Positions 16,142 through 25,651 of a stretch of 64,000 bases of DNA are shown piece after piece. The stretch is from Desulfitobacterium hafniense DCB-2 (lineage in GTDB: Bacteria; Bacillota; Desulfitobacteriia; Desulfitobacteriales; Desulfitobacteriaceae), in assembly GCF_000021925.1 (NCBI RefSeq), contig NC_011830.1, forward strand, positions 1,016,501-1,080,500, given 5' to 3'. Made by a program: the position numbers and the translations under genes. The first letter of the stretch is position 1; the number at the start of each line of letters is the position of its first letter. Under the pieces are notes generated by a model. It did no database searches. It worked only from the letters and a program-made list of their open reading frames with translations, and was not told where the DNA came from.

Positions 16142-17756
16142 TGATTTGCGATGGATCAGGCGGAAACTTCAGCAGGCAGCCGGCGCCGTCCGGGGGTTCT
16201 GGCTGGGGGTCAAGCGCCTGTTGGGGGAACAGTTCAATAAAAATATTTATACCCGTATTCTTTTCACCAATGTTACGGTCTTTGTCGTCGGTTTGATCGC
16301 CCTCATCCTGTTTTCCGGCTTTATGGTCAAACAGGTGACTTACGACCAGGTGGAACAGGAGCTATTGCGCAAGGCCAAGCGGGTCAATTTCGCCCTGCTC
16401 CAGCAAACGAACTATATCTGGGGCAAAGCGCCGGAAGGAGAGGTCAATGATCAGGCCCAGGAGAAACAGAGTTTCCTGAAATACCTGGCCGATCTCTTTG
16501 ACGCCAGGATCACCATCTTTGACCGGGAGGGAACGATTCTGGACACTTCGGCGGAGCAGGAAGTGGTGCCCGGCAGCAAGGTAGAGTTCCGGCATGTGGA
16601 GAGTTTCACCAAGGGCGGGACGGCGATCACCCGCACAACGGACCCCGAAACGGGACAGCTCGCCTTTCTGGTTGTCGTTCCGATGGGCAACAACAACCAG
16701 GCCACGGAAAACGGTATTTTACTGGAAACCAAGCCTTCCAACGTGAACCTGGCCTTGAACAAACTCCATGTTTATCTGGTGATCGGGGGAATGACCGTCC
16801 TGGTGATCGTTCTGATCGTGTCCGTGAACCTGGCTATGTATATTTCCCGGCCGATTTCCCGGTTGGCGGCCACGGTGGGGGAGATCAGCAGCGGGGGGTA
16901 TGTTCTGAGCACGGACGACCAGCCCCTGGATGAGATCAATGTCCTGGCCGGGCAGCTCAATAAACTGACGGAAAGACTGCAGAAGATCCAGAGCGAAAGT
17001 CTGCGGATGGATGAAGAAAGAGCCCGCCTGTTTGCTGAGATCTCCCATGAGCTGCGCACGCCGCTCACGGCCGTCCAGGGCTTTGTGGAGGCCATCCGGG
17101 ACGGCGTGGTGCAGGACGAGGTTTTGCGGGAGCGGTATTTGGACACTATTTACACTCAAACGGTACATATCGGCAGGCTGGTCGACGACATCCTGGTCTT
17201 AAGCCGCCTGGAAAGCGGTAATATCACGGTGGAGAAGCTGCCGGTGGACCTGGTCGCCCTGGCCCAGGGGGTCGTCGTTTCCATGGAGGCTGTGGCTGCC
17301 AGCAAGCAGAACGGGATTTACCTGGAGAAAAAAGTGGAAAAAACCGTGGTCATCGGCGATGTGGACCGGCTGGAACAAATTATCAGGAATTTATTGAAGA
17401 ACGCCATCGCCGCCACCGAGAACGGTACGATCCGGGTTGGGGTGGAGGAGCGCTACGGCAGGGAGGTAGTCCTGACCATTGAAGACAACGGCACCGGCAT
17501 AGCGCCCGACGACCTGCCGCACATTTGGGAGAGGTTTTACCGGGTGAAGAACCGGCAGGAGGGCCGCCAGCAGGAAAAAGGGAGCGGTCTGGGCTTGGTG
17601 ATCGTCAAAAAAATGGTTCAGCTGCAAGGCGGCCGGATTGAGGTCACCAGTCAGTTGGGCAAGGGAACGGTTTTCAGCATTATCTTTCCCTCTTTTCAGG
17701 CTTCAGCCCTTACCGATCATAGTTACGCCCGGAAACAGGGAACGATTGACAAATAG
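16134..17756 (+). CDS. Membrane sensor histidine kinase (HAMP, HisKA, HATPase)
   Basis: A 540-residue partner of the preceding regulator. The cytoplasmic start is followed by TM1 (about 42-65), an extracytoplasmic sensor region of about 140 residues resembling the PhoR/ResE class (RITIFDREGTILDTS), and TM2 (about 208-232). HAMP, HisKA with the phospho-acceptor His305 in FAEISHELRTPLTAVQGFVE, and an ATPase domain with NLLKNAIAATE, EDNGTGI and GSGLGLVIVKKMV follow. The start is TTG 16134 inside the regulator's last codons, after a GGGGGGAGAG, consistent with translational coupling. The signal sensed is unknown. Confidence 0.92.
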   Translation: MRNDLRWIRRKLQQAAGAVRGFWLGVKRLLGEQFNKNIYTRILFTNVTVFVVGLIALILFSGFMVKQVTYDQVEQELLRKAKRVNFALLQQTNYIWGKAPEGEVNDQAQEKQSFLKYLADLFDARITIFDREGTILDTSAEQEVVPGSKVEFRHVESFTKGGTAITRTTDPETGQLAFLVVVPMGNNNQATENGILLETKPSNVNLALNKLHVYLVIGGMTVLVIVLIVSVNLAMYISRPISRLAATVGEISSGGYVLSTDDQPLDEINVLAGQLNKLTERLQKIQSESLRMDEERARLFAEISHELRTPLTAVQGFVEAIRDGVVQDEVLRERYLDTIYTQTVHIGRLVDDILVLSRLESGNITVEKLPVDLVALAQGVVVSMEAVAASKQNGIYLEKKVEKTVVIGDVDRLEQIIRNLLKNAIAATENGTIRVGVEERYGREVVLTIEDNGTGIAPDDLPHIWERFYRVKNRQEGRQQEKGSGLGLVIVKKMVQLQGGRIEVTSQLGKGTVFSIIFPSFQASALTDHSYARKQGTIDK

Positions 17757-17906
17757 TTATAATATAGAGGCTGTTAGCTTAACCCGGAAAAGGCTTATGC
17801 TGCTGTCTGATATTTTTAGGAAGGGCTTTAAAGTATGGTATAATTTCTTAAGTATAGTTTGTTGCTGCTTTCTAAGAATATGATGAAGAACTAAGTGGAG
17901 GTAAGT

Positions 17907-19040
17907 ATGGATCTGCTGCTGCTGGAACTGCAAAATCAATGGGAATCGGTCATTTATGGCACTAATCTAAGGAGAATTGGCGGAGCCATATTAATTCTGC
18001 TCTTGGCTCTTCTGCTGAAAAAGATATTTTCTAAAGTGATCATCGTCTTGATGCAAAAATTGGCTAAGAAAACCAAGAGCACTGTCGATGATTCTATTGT
18101 GGAAGCGCTGGATAAACCGGTACAGCTGGGTTTCATCATTATTGGCTTACAGATCGCGGCCCAGATGCTGATCCTGCCCCCGGAGATCAGTGTGTTTGTC
18201 CAGAGGGTTATTCGCTCTTTAATTTTATATACTCTATTTTGGTCGGCTTACCGGGCTGCGGATGTTTTTACGGCTTTGTTTGAACAACGGGCCCTGCTCA
18301 CGGTTGATAAATTTGACGATATGCTGGTTTCTTTTTTGAGCAATGGGGCTAAAGCAGTAATCATTGTCTTGGGAGCGATCACCGTAGCCCAAGTCTGGTT
18401 TAGTGAGATTGCCGGTGTTTTGACGGGTTTGGGGCTGGGCGGCCTGGCCTTTGCTCTTGCTGCTCAGGATACAGCCAAAAACTTATTCGGCAGTGTGACT
18501 ATTATGCTGGATCGCCCCTTTAACATTGGCGACTGGGTTCTGACCCCCAGTGTAGAAGGAACGATTGAAGAGATTGGGTTTAGAAGCACTAAGGTAAGAA
18601 CTTTTGCCGACGCGGTAGTGACCATCCCCAATTCGGTCATGAGCAATGACCCTATTACCAATTGGTCGAGGATGGGGAAGCGGAGAATTAATTTTCAGCT
18701 CAAAGTGAGTTACCAAACCACAGCTGAACAGCTTCAACAGTGCATTCAATCTTTACGGACCATTCTGGAAGAACATCCGGAGGTCCATCCCGAAACCATC
18801 CTGGTTTATTTTGAGCGGTTTGGGGAGAATTCCCTTAATATCTTCGTTTACTTCTTTACCAACACCACCAACTGGAAGAAATTTCTCGAGGTTCAGGAGG
18901 ATATTAACTTTAAGATCATGGCCTTGCTGGAGGAGCTGGGTGTATTCGTAGCCCTGCCTTCACGAAGCGTTTATATCGAAGGAGCGAAGAGTGAGGCTCT
19001 GAAAGAGGATGTTGTCACGGTCACGACTGCTAAAGCTTAA
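17907..19040 (+). CDS. mscS: MscS-family mechanosensitive ion channel
   Basis: 377 residues. The N-terminal membrane helices are followed by the pore helix rich in Gly/Ala (TGLGLGGLAFALAAQDTAKNLFGS), the hallmark of MscS. Then come the beta domain (MLDRPFNIGDWV, EGTIEEIGFRSTKVRTF, VTIPNSVMSNDPITNWSRMG) and the C-terminal cage. It releases solutes upon hypo-osmotic shock. ATG 17907 follows GTGGAGG; a GTG four codons upstream would swallow that site. It has its own promoter-like GGTATAATTTC at about 17836 and ends 27 bases before the convergent azlD. Confidence 0.93.
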   Translation: MDLLLLELQNQWESVIYGTNLRRIGGAILILLLALLLKKIFSKVIIVLMQKLAKKTKSTVDDSIVEALDKPVQLGFIIIGLQIAAQMLILPPEISVFVQRVIRSLILYTLFWSAYRAADVFTALFEQRALLTVDKFDDMLVSFLSNGAKAVIIVLGAITVAQVWFSEIAGVLTGLGLGGLAFALAAQDTAKNLFGSVTIMLDRPFNIGDWVLTPSVEGTIEEIGFRSTKVRTFADAVVTIPNSVMSNDPITNWSRMGKRRINFQLKVSYQTTAEQLQQCIQSLRTILEEHPEVHPETILVYFERFGENSLNIFVYFFTNTTNWKKFLEVQEDINFKIMALLEELGVFVALPSRSVYIEGAKSEALKEDVVTVTTAKA

Positions 19041-19066
19041 ATTTGTCAGTGATGACTCTATGATGG

Positions 19067-19369
19067 CTATAGTTGCAGAACGACAAAGGCGGCCATGATG
19101 GCAACGAGTACGGATAAAACTAAGCTCCCTTTCAACCAGGAGCAGATACCGGCGGCCAGGATACCGACAACTGTTGCCCATCTCATATCTGGAGCGGATT
19201 GCATGATCCCCCGTATAATCAAAGCACTCAAAGCGGTATAAGGTATATACTGCAGGAATCGCTTCAAGACAGGGGGCAGAGGTCTTCCTGTCATCATCAG
19301 CAGGGGCAGCAATCTGGGCAAATAGGTTACTACCATCATGCCGGTAATTAAAAGGAGATAGCTTTTCAT
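19067..19369 (-). CDS. azlD: AzlD-type branched-chain amino acid exporter subunit
   Basis: A 100-residue integral membrane protein with three to four helices and the family signature TYLPRLLPLLMM near the N-terminus, then PYTALSALIIRG. AzlC and AzlD together export branched-chain amino acids (azaleucine resistance in Bacillus). Its ATG overlaps the stop of azlC, showing operon coupling. Confidence 0.9.
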   Translation of the reverse strand: MKSYLLLITGMMVVTYLPRLLPLLMMTGRPLPPVLKRFLQYIPYTALSALIIRGIMQSAPDMRWATVVGILAAGICSWLKGSLVLSVLVAIMAAFVVLQL

Positions 19370-20073
19370 GGGGATACCTCCTGCTCTTTAATAAGGAAAG
19401 CGCCGATTCCGGCCGCCAGGATCACGGCGGCAATGAAACACCAGGATGGGGGCAGAAGCTTGAAGTGTGATCCAACCAGGTAAAAAATCCCGGACATCAC
19501 CGCCAGAAACAAAACGGAAAAGGACTTCTTGATCTCAGGTGCCAATAAGGCCATAAACATAGCGTAAAGACCTACGCCCAGACTCAGTTGAACCGTTTCC
19601 GGCAGCATGGTGCCGACAAGATACCCGGCAATCGTACCGGCGACCCAGGAAAAATAGGGAATGATCTGCAAGGTAAGTAAAAAAGGGATGTCTAAGGTCC
19701 TGTTCCTTAGAGAGATCAAGGAAAAGGCTTCGTCGGTAATGCCGAAGGCAATGACAAAAAGCCAATGCTTTTTAATTCCCTGCAGTCTGACCGACAAGGA
19801 AGCGCTCATAATGAAATGCCGTAAGTTCAGAAGAAAGGTGGCAAGAATGATGCTTCCCGCCGAAATGCCGTCTTTGATCATGTCTAAGGCCATAAATTGG
19901 CTGGCTCCGGCAAAAACCATCACGGAAAATAAACCGGTGTCCTGCAGAGAGATGCCAACATTTTTGGCAAGGAGTCCGAAGGCCATAGCCACGGGGAAAA
20001 AGCCGAAGATAAGGGGAAGAGCTGCGATAAGTCCTTCTTTGATACTGTCTGCAAGCTGATTTTCTCTGTTCAT
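19366..20073 (-). CDS. azlC: AzlC-family amino acid exporter subunit
   Basis: 235 residues. It has the AzlC motifs PLIFGFFPVAMAFGLLAK and VFAGASQFMALDMI and several helices, and LRHFIMSASLSVRL. The start ATG 20073 follows a perfect GGAGGAGAAA; upstream in-frame codons lack any ribosome site and run into the control region. It is divergent from an XRE-cupin regulator, the usual arrangement for an exporter under its own repressor, with a long palindrome between the two. Confidence 0.92.
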   Translation of the reverse strand: MNRENQLADSIKEGLIAALPLIFGFFPVAMAFGLLAKNVGISLQDTGLFSVMVFAGASQFMALDMIKDGISAGSIILATFLLNLRHFIMSASLSVRLQGIKKHWLFVIAFGITDEAFSLISLRNRTLDIPFLLTLQIIPYFSWVAGTIAGYLVGTMLPETVQLSLGVGLYAMFMALLAPEIKKSFSVLFLAVMSGIFYLVGSHFKLLPPSWCFIAAVILAAGIGAFLIKEQEVSP

Positions 20074-20150
20074 GTTTTCTCCTCCGGTTCTGTGCAGTCT
20101 ATCTATTATTAAGGGCAATGGTATAATGATAAAGCATAGAACGTATATAT

Positions 20151-20190
20151 CGTATGTTATATTGAACAAATAAGTATAATATAACATACG
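20151..20190. promoter_or_regulatory. Perfect 13-bp inverted repeat between azlC and its regulator
   Basis: CGTATGTTATATT and its exact complement AATATAACATACG are separated by 14 bases. The element occupies the centre of the divergent promoter region, where a repressor would block both directions. The XRE-cupin protein encoded at 20243 is the natural candidate. Confidence 0.7.
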
Positions 20191-20242
20191 AATGGATATA
20201 TTATATCCTGCCGGGGGATAAGATACAAGGGGGAAGACCTAG

Positions 20243-20797
20243 TTGAAAGACTTGAACCAGATTGTGGCCAATAACTTAAAACGAATCAGGGAAGAGATGA
20301 AATTAAGCCTGGACAAAGTAGCGGATCTGACGGATGTCAGTAAAGGGATGTTAAGACAGATTGAGGCGGGTGAATCCAGCCCGACCATCAAAACCATCTG
20401 GAAAATTGCCTCAGGGTTAAAAATACCTTATACATCAATCATCAACATTCCCCAGCCGGAAACCTTCCTTGTCCTGAAAGAGGAGATCGAACCTCAAGTT
20501 GAGGACGATGGGAGATATAAGGTCTATTCAATCTTTCCCTCTGAAGATGGGCGAAAAGTGGAAGTCTATACGATAGAGCTTGAAAAGGACGGTTCCTTTG
20601 CTTCGAATTCTCATGGAGAAAGGACTCAGGAATTTATTACAGTCTATGAGGGTGTGCTGACCATTCAGGTGGATGATGAGGAATACAGTGTAAAAGCAGG
20701 GGACTCCATTAAATTCATGGCGGACAGAGCTCATGCTTATTCCAATAGAACGGAACACTTAACACGGGCAAGCATGGTTATTTATTATCCGATGTAA
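20243..20797 (+). CDS. XRE-family regulator with C-terminal cupin domain
   Basis: 184 residues: an N-terminal HTH (LKRIREEMKLSLDKVADLTD, then GMLRQIEAGESSPTIKTIWKI) and a C-terminal cupin (SHGERTQEFITVYEGVLTIQ, then VKAGDSIKFMADRAHAYSN). Proteins of this shape usually repress a neighbouring transport or catabolic operon and sense a small ligand through the cupin. The start is TTG 20243 after AAGGGGGAAG. Divergent azlCD is the expected target, which suggests an amino acid or analogue as ligand (inference). Confidence 0.88.
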   Translation: MKDLNQIVANNLKRIREEMKLSLDKVADLTDVSKGMLRQIEAGESSPTIKTIWKIASGLKIPYTSIINIPQPETFLVLKEEIEPQVEDDGRYKVYSIFPSEDGRKVEVYTIELEKDGSFASNSHGERTQEFITVYEGVLTIQVDDEEYSVKAGDSIKFMADRAHAYSNRTEHLTRASMVIYYPM

Positions 20798-20892
20798 GAA
20801 GGGCTTAAGCTTTAAATATTGTATACATTGGCGAAAACGGTTGAAATGCTAAGCCTTATTATGTTAAGTTATGCTTAATCAAAAATGGAGCA

Positions 20893-20950
20893 AAGGCGCT
20901 CAAAGAGACATGTACCTGCACAGGTGCAAGTCTTTTTGGAGCGCTTTTTT
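20893..20950 (+). terminator. Terminator-like hairpin in front of gltB (terminator or attenuator)
   Basis: AAGGCGCTC pairs with GAGCGCTTTTTT, enclosing an inner hairpin (AGAC...GTCT and ACCTG/CAGGT). It may simply end the XRE-cupin transcript. A possible promoter lies upstream of it (TTGAAA at 20842, TATTAT near 20858) and no obvious promoter lies between it and gltB (21020), so it could instead act as an attenuator in the gltB leader. Confidence 0.6.
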
Positions 20951-21019
20951 GGTTTATTTTTATACAGCGGCAATGTTCATTTGTATAGAGAGCAGTATTG
21001 AACGAAGAGGGGGAGAATT

Positions 21020-24000
21020 ATGCAAAATTACGGTTTGCCTCAAAAACAAGGGCTTTACGACCCGGCTTTAGAACACGATGCCTGCGGAATGGGATTCGTG
21101 GTCAGCATCAAAGGTGAAAAGTCCCATGAGATAATCGATGAAGCTTTAACCGTATTGGAGAATTTAAATCACAGAGGAGCCAGTGGCGCTGATGAGAACA
21201 CAGGCGACGGCGCCGGGATCCTGGTCCAGATCCCCCATGATTTCTTTCAGCGGGAATGTGAAGTGCTGGGATTTGCCTTGCCGGAAAAGGGGAATTACGG
21301 GGTAGGGATGATCTTTGCTCATCGCTATGCTGACTTCAGGCAAATCCAAATGGAGACTTTCGAAAGGATCGTCATTGAGGAAGGTCAAAGGATCCTGGGC
21401 TGGAGAGAGGTCCCTATCGATAAAAGCACGATTGGAGAAAGCGCTAAAACAGTGATGCCCCGCTTTATTCAAGTGTTTATAGAGAAAAACCCTGAGATTC
21501 TTGACGTGATGGATTTCGAAAGAAAGCTCTATACCATCCGCAAGCGTGCCGAGAAGATCATTTTGCCGATGTGTGAGGATAAGGGCGGTACCTTCTATGT
21601 GGCCAGCCTGTCCGCCAAGACCATCGTTTATAAAGGGATGCTGACGGCGGAGCAGCTGCGTCATTTTTATCTGGATCTATCCGACCTGGATTTCGTCTCG
21701 GCTCTGGCTATGGTCCACTCCCGCTTCAGCACCAACACTTTCCCCAGCTGGGAAAGAGCTCACCCGAACCGCTATATTGTTCATAATGGGGAGATTAATA
21801 CCATCCGGGGGAATGTGAACTGGATGAGAGCCCGTCAGAAATGTATCGATTCTTCCTTATTTGAGGATATAGCCAAAGTCTATCCCATTGTGGATGAGTT
21901 CGGCAGTGATTCGGCCATGTTTGACAACAGCCTGGAGTTCCTGCACCTGACCGGAAGATCTCTTCCCCATGCGGTGATGATGATGATTCCGGAGCCTTGG
22001 GAAAACAACGACTTCATGCCTAAGGCGAAAAGGGATTTCTATGCTTACAACAGTTTTTTGATGGAACCCTGGGACGGCCCCGCCGCTATGGGCTTTACGG
22101 ATGGGGTGGTGATCGGCGGGGTACTGGACCGCAATGGGCTGCGCCCATCCCGCTATTATGTCACCAAGGATGATAAGGTCATTCTGGCATCCGAGGTGGG
22201 AGTTATCGATATCAAGCCGGAGAATGTTCAATACAAAGGCCGTCTGGAGCCTGGAAAAATGCTGCTTATTGATACGGAGGCCCAGAGGATCATTGCCGAC
22301 GAGGAGATCAAAGCCGGCGTAGCCCGGAAAAACCCCTATGGTGAGTGGATTGAGAAGCACATCGTGAAGCTCAGCAGTTTACCTGAGGCAGCCCGGATGG
22401 ATCAGGGAGCTGGGTCAGTTGGGATAGTTGAGGAATCGGAAGAAAGCAAAGATCAGGGGCAGCTGATTCAGCAGCAAAAAGCCTTTGGCTATACCTTTGA
22501 AGACATTACAAAAACTATCCAACCGATGGCGGTAGAAGGAGTAGATCCTGTGGGAGCCATGGGCATGGATTCTCCGTTAGCGGTCTTGTCGGAAAAACCG
22601 CAGATGCTCTATTTATATTTCAAACAGCTTTTTGCTCAGGTAACCAATCCTCCTATCGATGGCATCCGGGAAGAAATCGTCACGTCCTGCACGATGCTTC
22701 TGGGTAATTCCGGGAACCTGCTGGACCCCGATCAGGAGAATACGGCATCCCTTTTCCTGGAGCATCCCATTCTGACCAATGAACAGCTTAACAGGATTAA
22801 GCATTTGCAGCATGGGCAGTTTAAAACCGTGACCTTATCCATGCTTTATCCCGTGGCGGGGGGCCCGAAGGCTATGGAGCGGGCCTTGGAGCGGCTCTGC
22901 AGAGAAGCGGATAAGGCAATTGCAGAGGGGGCCAATATTATCATTCTCTCCGACCGGGGAGTGGATAAGGAACAGGCAGCCATTCCGGCCCTCCTGGCTT
23001 CTTCAGGCCTTCACCACCATCTGATTCGCAAAGAAATCCGTACGAACCTGGGTATTGTGCTGGAATCTGCGGAACCCCGGGAAGTTCATCACTTTTGTAC
23101 TTTAGTGGGTTATGGTGTCACCGCCATCAATCCTTATCTGGCTTATGAGACCATCGAAGATCTGGCGGCTAAGGGCCTCCTTGACGGACTGACCGCCCAG
23201 GCAGGGATCAAAAATTTCATTAAAGCTTCGGTGAAAGGAATGCTTAAAGTTCTCACCAAAATGGGGATCTCCACCATGCACAGCTACCATGGCGCCCAGA
23301 TTTTTGAAGCGGTGGGGCTGCGGAAGGATCTGATCGACAAGTATTTCACCATGACTCCTTCCCGTCTGGAAGGGATCGGTCTGGAAGAGATTGCCCTGGA
23401 GAACCAAATGCGCCATGAAAGCGCCTACGATGAAAACTCTCTCTATGCAGACAGTCTGGAGGTAGGCGGTTACTTCCAATGTAAAGAAGATGGGGAAAAG
23501 CATCTCTATAATCCGGAAACCATCTATTTGATTCAAAAGGCCTGCCGGGAAGGCAATTATGCTCTCTTTAAAGAGTACACCAAAAAGATCAATGAAGAAG
23601 AAGTCTATACCTTGAGACATCTTTTGGACTTCAAATATAATGCCGGGGACACCATCCCCATCGAAGAAGTGGAATCCGTGGATTCCATCGTCAAACGCTT
23701 TAAAACCGGGGCTATGTCCTATGGCTCCATCAGCAAGGAAGCTCACGAAGCTTTGGCTGTTGCCATGAACCGGCTGGGGGGCAAGAGCAATACCGGTGAA
23801 GGCGGGGAAGACTGCGAGCGCTTTAAGGTTCTTACCAATGGCGATACCAAGAACAGCGCCATCAAGCAGGTGGCTTCCGGACGCTTCGGTGTCACCAGCA
23901 ATTATCTGGTCAATGCCCAGGAGATTCAGATCAAGATGGCTCAGGGAGCCAAGCCCGGCGAAGGGGGACAGCTGCCGGGACGCAAGGTCTATCCCTGGGT

Positions 24001-25639
24001 GGCCAAGACCCGTCACTCCACACCGGGTGTGGACCTGATTTCTCCCCCTCCTCATCATGATATTTACTCCATCGAAGATTTGGCGGAGCTGATCCACGAC
24101 CTGAAGAATGCCAACCGGGGGGCCCGCATCAACGTCAAATTGGTTTCTGAAGTGGGAGTCGGCACCATTGCCGCCGGAGTAGCAAAAGGAAAAGCCGATG
24201 TGATTCTGATCAGCGGTTATGACGGAGGGACGGGAGCTTCCCCCCGCACCAGTATCCGCAATGCGGGACTTCCCTGGGAGCTGGGCCTGGCTGAAACTCA
24301 TCAGACTCTGGTCCTCAATAAACTGAGAGACCGGGTGGTGGTGGAAACAGACGGCAAGCTTTTGTCAGGGCGTGATGTGGTCATCGCCGCCATGCTGGGT
24401 GCTGAAGAGTTCGGTTTTGCCACTACACCCCTGATCGCTTTGGGCTGTGTCATGATGCGGGTCTGTAACCTGAATACCTGCCCTGTGGGCATCGCTACTC
24501 AGGATGAGGAATTAAGAAAGAACTTCACAGGCAAGCCTGAGCATGTCGAAAACTTTATGCGCTTTATCGCTCAGGAAATGCGGGAAATCATGGCTAAACT
24601 GGGCTTCCGGACCATCAATGAGATGGTTGGCCGTACCGACCGCCTGAAAAGCAAAGAGACGATTAAGAACTGGAAAGCCTCCCAGTTGGATCTCTCCCAG
24701 ATTCTCTATCAGCCTTATGCCGGCTCTGATGTAAGCCGCTATAACACTCAAGCCCAAAAGCATTTGCTGGAAAAATCCCTGGATATGAAAAAGCTCCTGC
24801 GGGTTTGTCAGCCTGCTTTGGAAAATCAAAAGCCGATCCGTGCCAAATTGAAAATCAACAATGTGGATCGGGTGGTGGGGACCATCATCGGCAGCGAAAT
24901 CTCCAAACGCTATGGAGAACAAGGACTGCCTGAAGATACCATTAAACTGGCCTTTGTGGGCTCAGCCGGTCAAAGCTTCGGGGCCTTTGTCCCTAAGGGG
25001 CTGACTTTGGAGCTGGAAGGGGACTCTAACGATTATCTGGGCAAAGGACTTTCCGGCGGTAAAATCGCCGTGTACCCGCCCCGGACGGCGGATTTTGTTC
25101 CTGAAGAGAATATTCTGATCGGCAATGTAGCCTTCTATGGAGCAACCTCAGGGGAAGCCTATATTAATGGGATTGCAGGGGAACGCTTCTGCGTCAGAAA
25201 CAGCGGTGTTCATGCCGTGGTAGAAGGTGTAGGGGATCATGGCTGTGAATATATGACCGGCGGCAAGGTGGTCATCCTGGGCAAGACGGGACGGAACTTT
25301 GCAGCGGGAATGTCCGGCGGGGTAGCTTATATCCTGGATTTTGATGAGAACTATTGCAATAAATCCATGGTGCTTCTGGAAAACATCCAATCCGAAGCCG
25401 AGCTTGATGAAGTCAAGGAAATGATCCGCAAGCATGTGGAGTATACCCATAGTCCCCAGGGAGGAAAAGTTCTCGCGGATTGGGAAAGCTATGCAACCCG
25501 GTTTACCAAAGTGATTCCCAAGGACTACAAGCGGATGCTGGCCAATATCGATAAGGCTTGCCAAGACGGATATTCAGGGGATGAAGCACTGATGGCAGCC
25601 TTTGCCGAGCATTTTAAAACGTCGGAAGCGGCTAAGTAA
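21020..25639 (+). CDS. gltB: Glutamate synthase large subunit
   Basis: A 1539-residue GOGAT alpha subunit making two glutamates from glutamine and 2-oxoglutarate. The N-terminal amidotransferase (Ntn) domain begins at Cys22 in EHDACGMGFV after a short propeptide that must be removed. The central domain follows (GVDPVGAMGMDSP, VEGAN-type region). The FMN domain contains GAMSYGSISKEAHEALA, GEGGED, GQLPGRKVYPWVAKTRHS and the 3Fe-4S ligands in CVMMRVCNLNTCPVG. A C-terminal GXGXG beta helix (GLSGGKIAVYPPR, GATSGEAYINGIAGERF) closes it. AGGGGGAG precedes ATG 21020. It is followed 12 bases later by gltD. Confidence 0.97.
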   Translation: MQNYGLPQKQGLYDPALEHDACGMGFVVSIKGEKSHEIIDEALTVLENLNHRGASGADENTGDGAGILVQIPHDFFQRECEVLGFALPEKGNYGVGMIFAHRYADFRQIQMETFERIVIEEGQRILGWREVPIDKSTIGESAKTVMPRFIQVFIEKNPEILDVMDFERKLYTIRKRAEKIILPMCEDKGGTFYVASLSAKTIVYKGMLTAEQLRHFYLDLSDLDFVSALAMVHSRFSTNTFPSWERAHPNRYIVHNGEINTIRGNVNWMRARQKCIDSSLFEDIAKVYPIVDEFGSDSAMFDNSLEFLHLTGRSLPHAVMMMIPEPWENNDFMPKAKRDFYAYNSFLMEPWDGPAAMGFTDGVVIGGVLDRNGLRPSRYYVTKDDKVILASEVGVIDIKPENVQYKGRLEPGKMLLIDTEAQRIIADEEIKAGVARKNPYGEWIEKHIVKLSSLPEAARMDQGAGSVGIVEESEESKDQGQLIQQQKAFGYTFEDITKTIQPMAVEGVDPVGAMGMDSPLAVLSEKPQMLYLYFKQLFAQVTNPPIDGIREEIVTSCTMLLGNSGNLLDPDQENTASLFLEHPILTNEQLNRIKHLQHGQFKTVTLSMLYPVAGGPKAMERALERLCREADKAIAEGANIIILSDRGVDKEQAAIPALLASSGLHHHLIRKEIRTNLGIVLESAEPREVHHFCTLVGYGVTAINPYLAYETIEDLAAKGLLDGLTAQAGIKNFIKASVKGMLKVLTKMGISTMHSYHGAQIFEAVGLRKDLIDKYFTMTPSRLEGIGLEEIALENQMRHESAYDENSLYADSLEVGGYFQCKEDGEKHLYNPETIYLIQKACREGNYALFKEYTKKINEEEVYTLRHLLDFKYNAGDTIPIEEVESVDSIVKRFKTGAMSYGSISKEAHEALAVAMNRLGGKSNTGEGGEDCERFKVLTNGDTKNSAIKQVASGRFGVTSNYLVNAQEIQIKMAQGAKPGEGGQLPGRKVYPWVAKTRHSTPGVDLISPPPHHDIYSIEDLAELIHDLKNANRGARINVKLVSEVGVGTIAAGVAKGKADVILISGYDGGTGASPRTSIRNAGLPWELGLAETHQTLVLNKLRDRVVVETDGKLLSGRDVVIAAMLGAEEFGFATTPLIALGCVMMRVCNLNTCPVGIATQDEELRKNFTGKPEHVENFMRFIAQEMREIMAKLGFRTINEMVGRTDRLKSKETIKNWKASQLDLSQILYQPYAGSDVSRYNTQAQKHLLEKSLDMKKLLRVCQPALENQKPIRAKLKINNVDRVVGTIIGSEISKRYGEQGLPEDTIKLAFVGSAGQSFGAFVPKGLTLELEGDSNDYLGKGLSGGKIAVYPPRTADFVPEENILIGNVAFYGATSGEAYINGIAGERFCVRNSGVHAVVEGVGDHGCEYMTGGKVVILGKTGRNFAAGMSGGVAYILDFDENYCNKSMVLLENIQSEAELDEVKEMIRKHVEYTHSPQGGKVLADWESYATRFTKVIPKDYKRMLANIDKACQDGYSGDEALMAAFAEHFKTSEAAK

Positions 25640-25651
25640 GGGGGGACAAAC

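Noticed and set aside
20893..20950. T-box or glutamine riboswitch before gltB
   Set aside because: No T-box AGGGTGGNACCGCG-type antiterminator and no recognisable riboswitch core; only a terminator-shaped hairpin can be supported.
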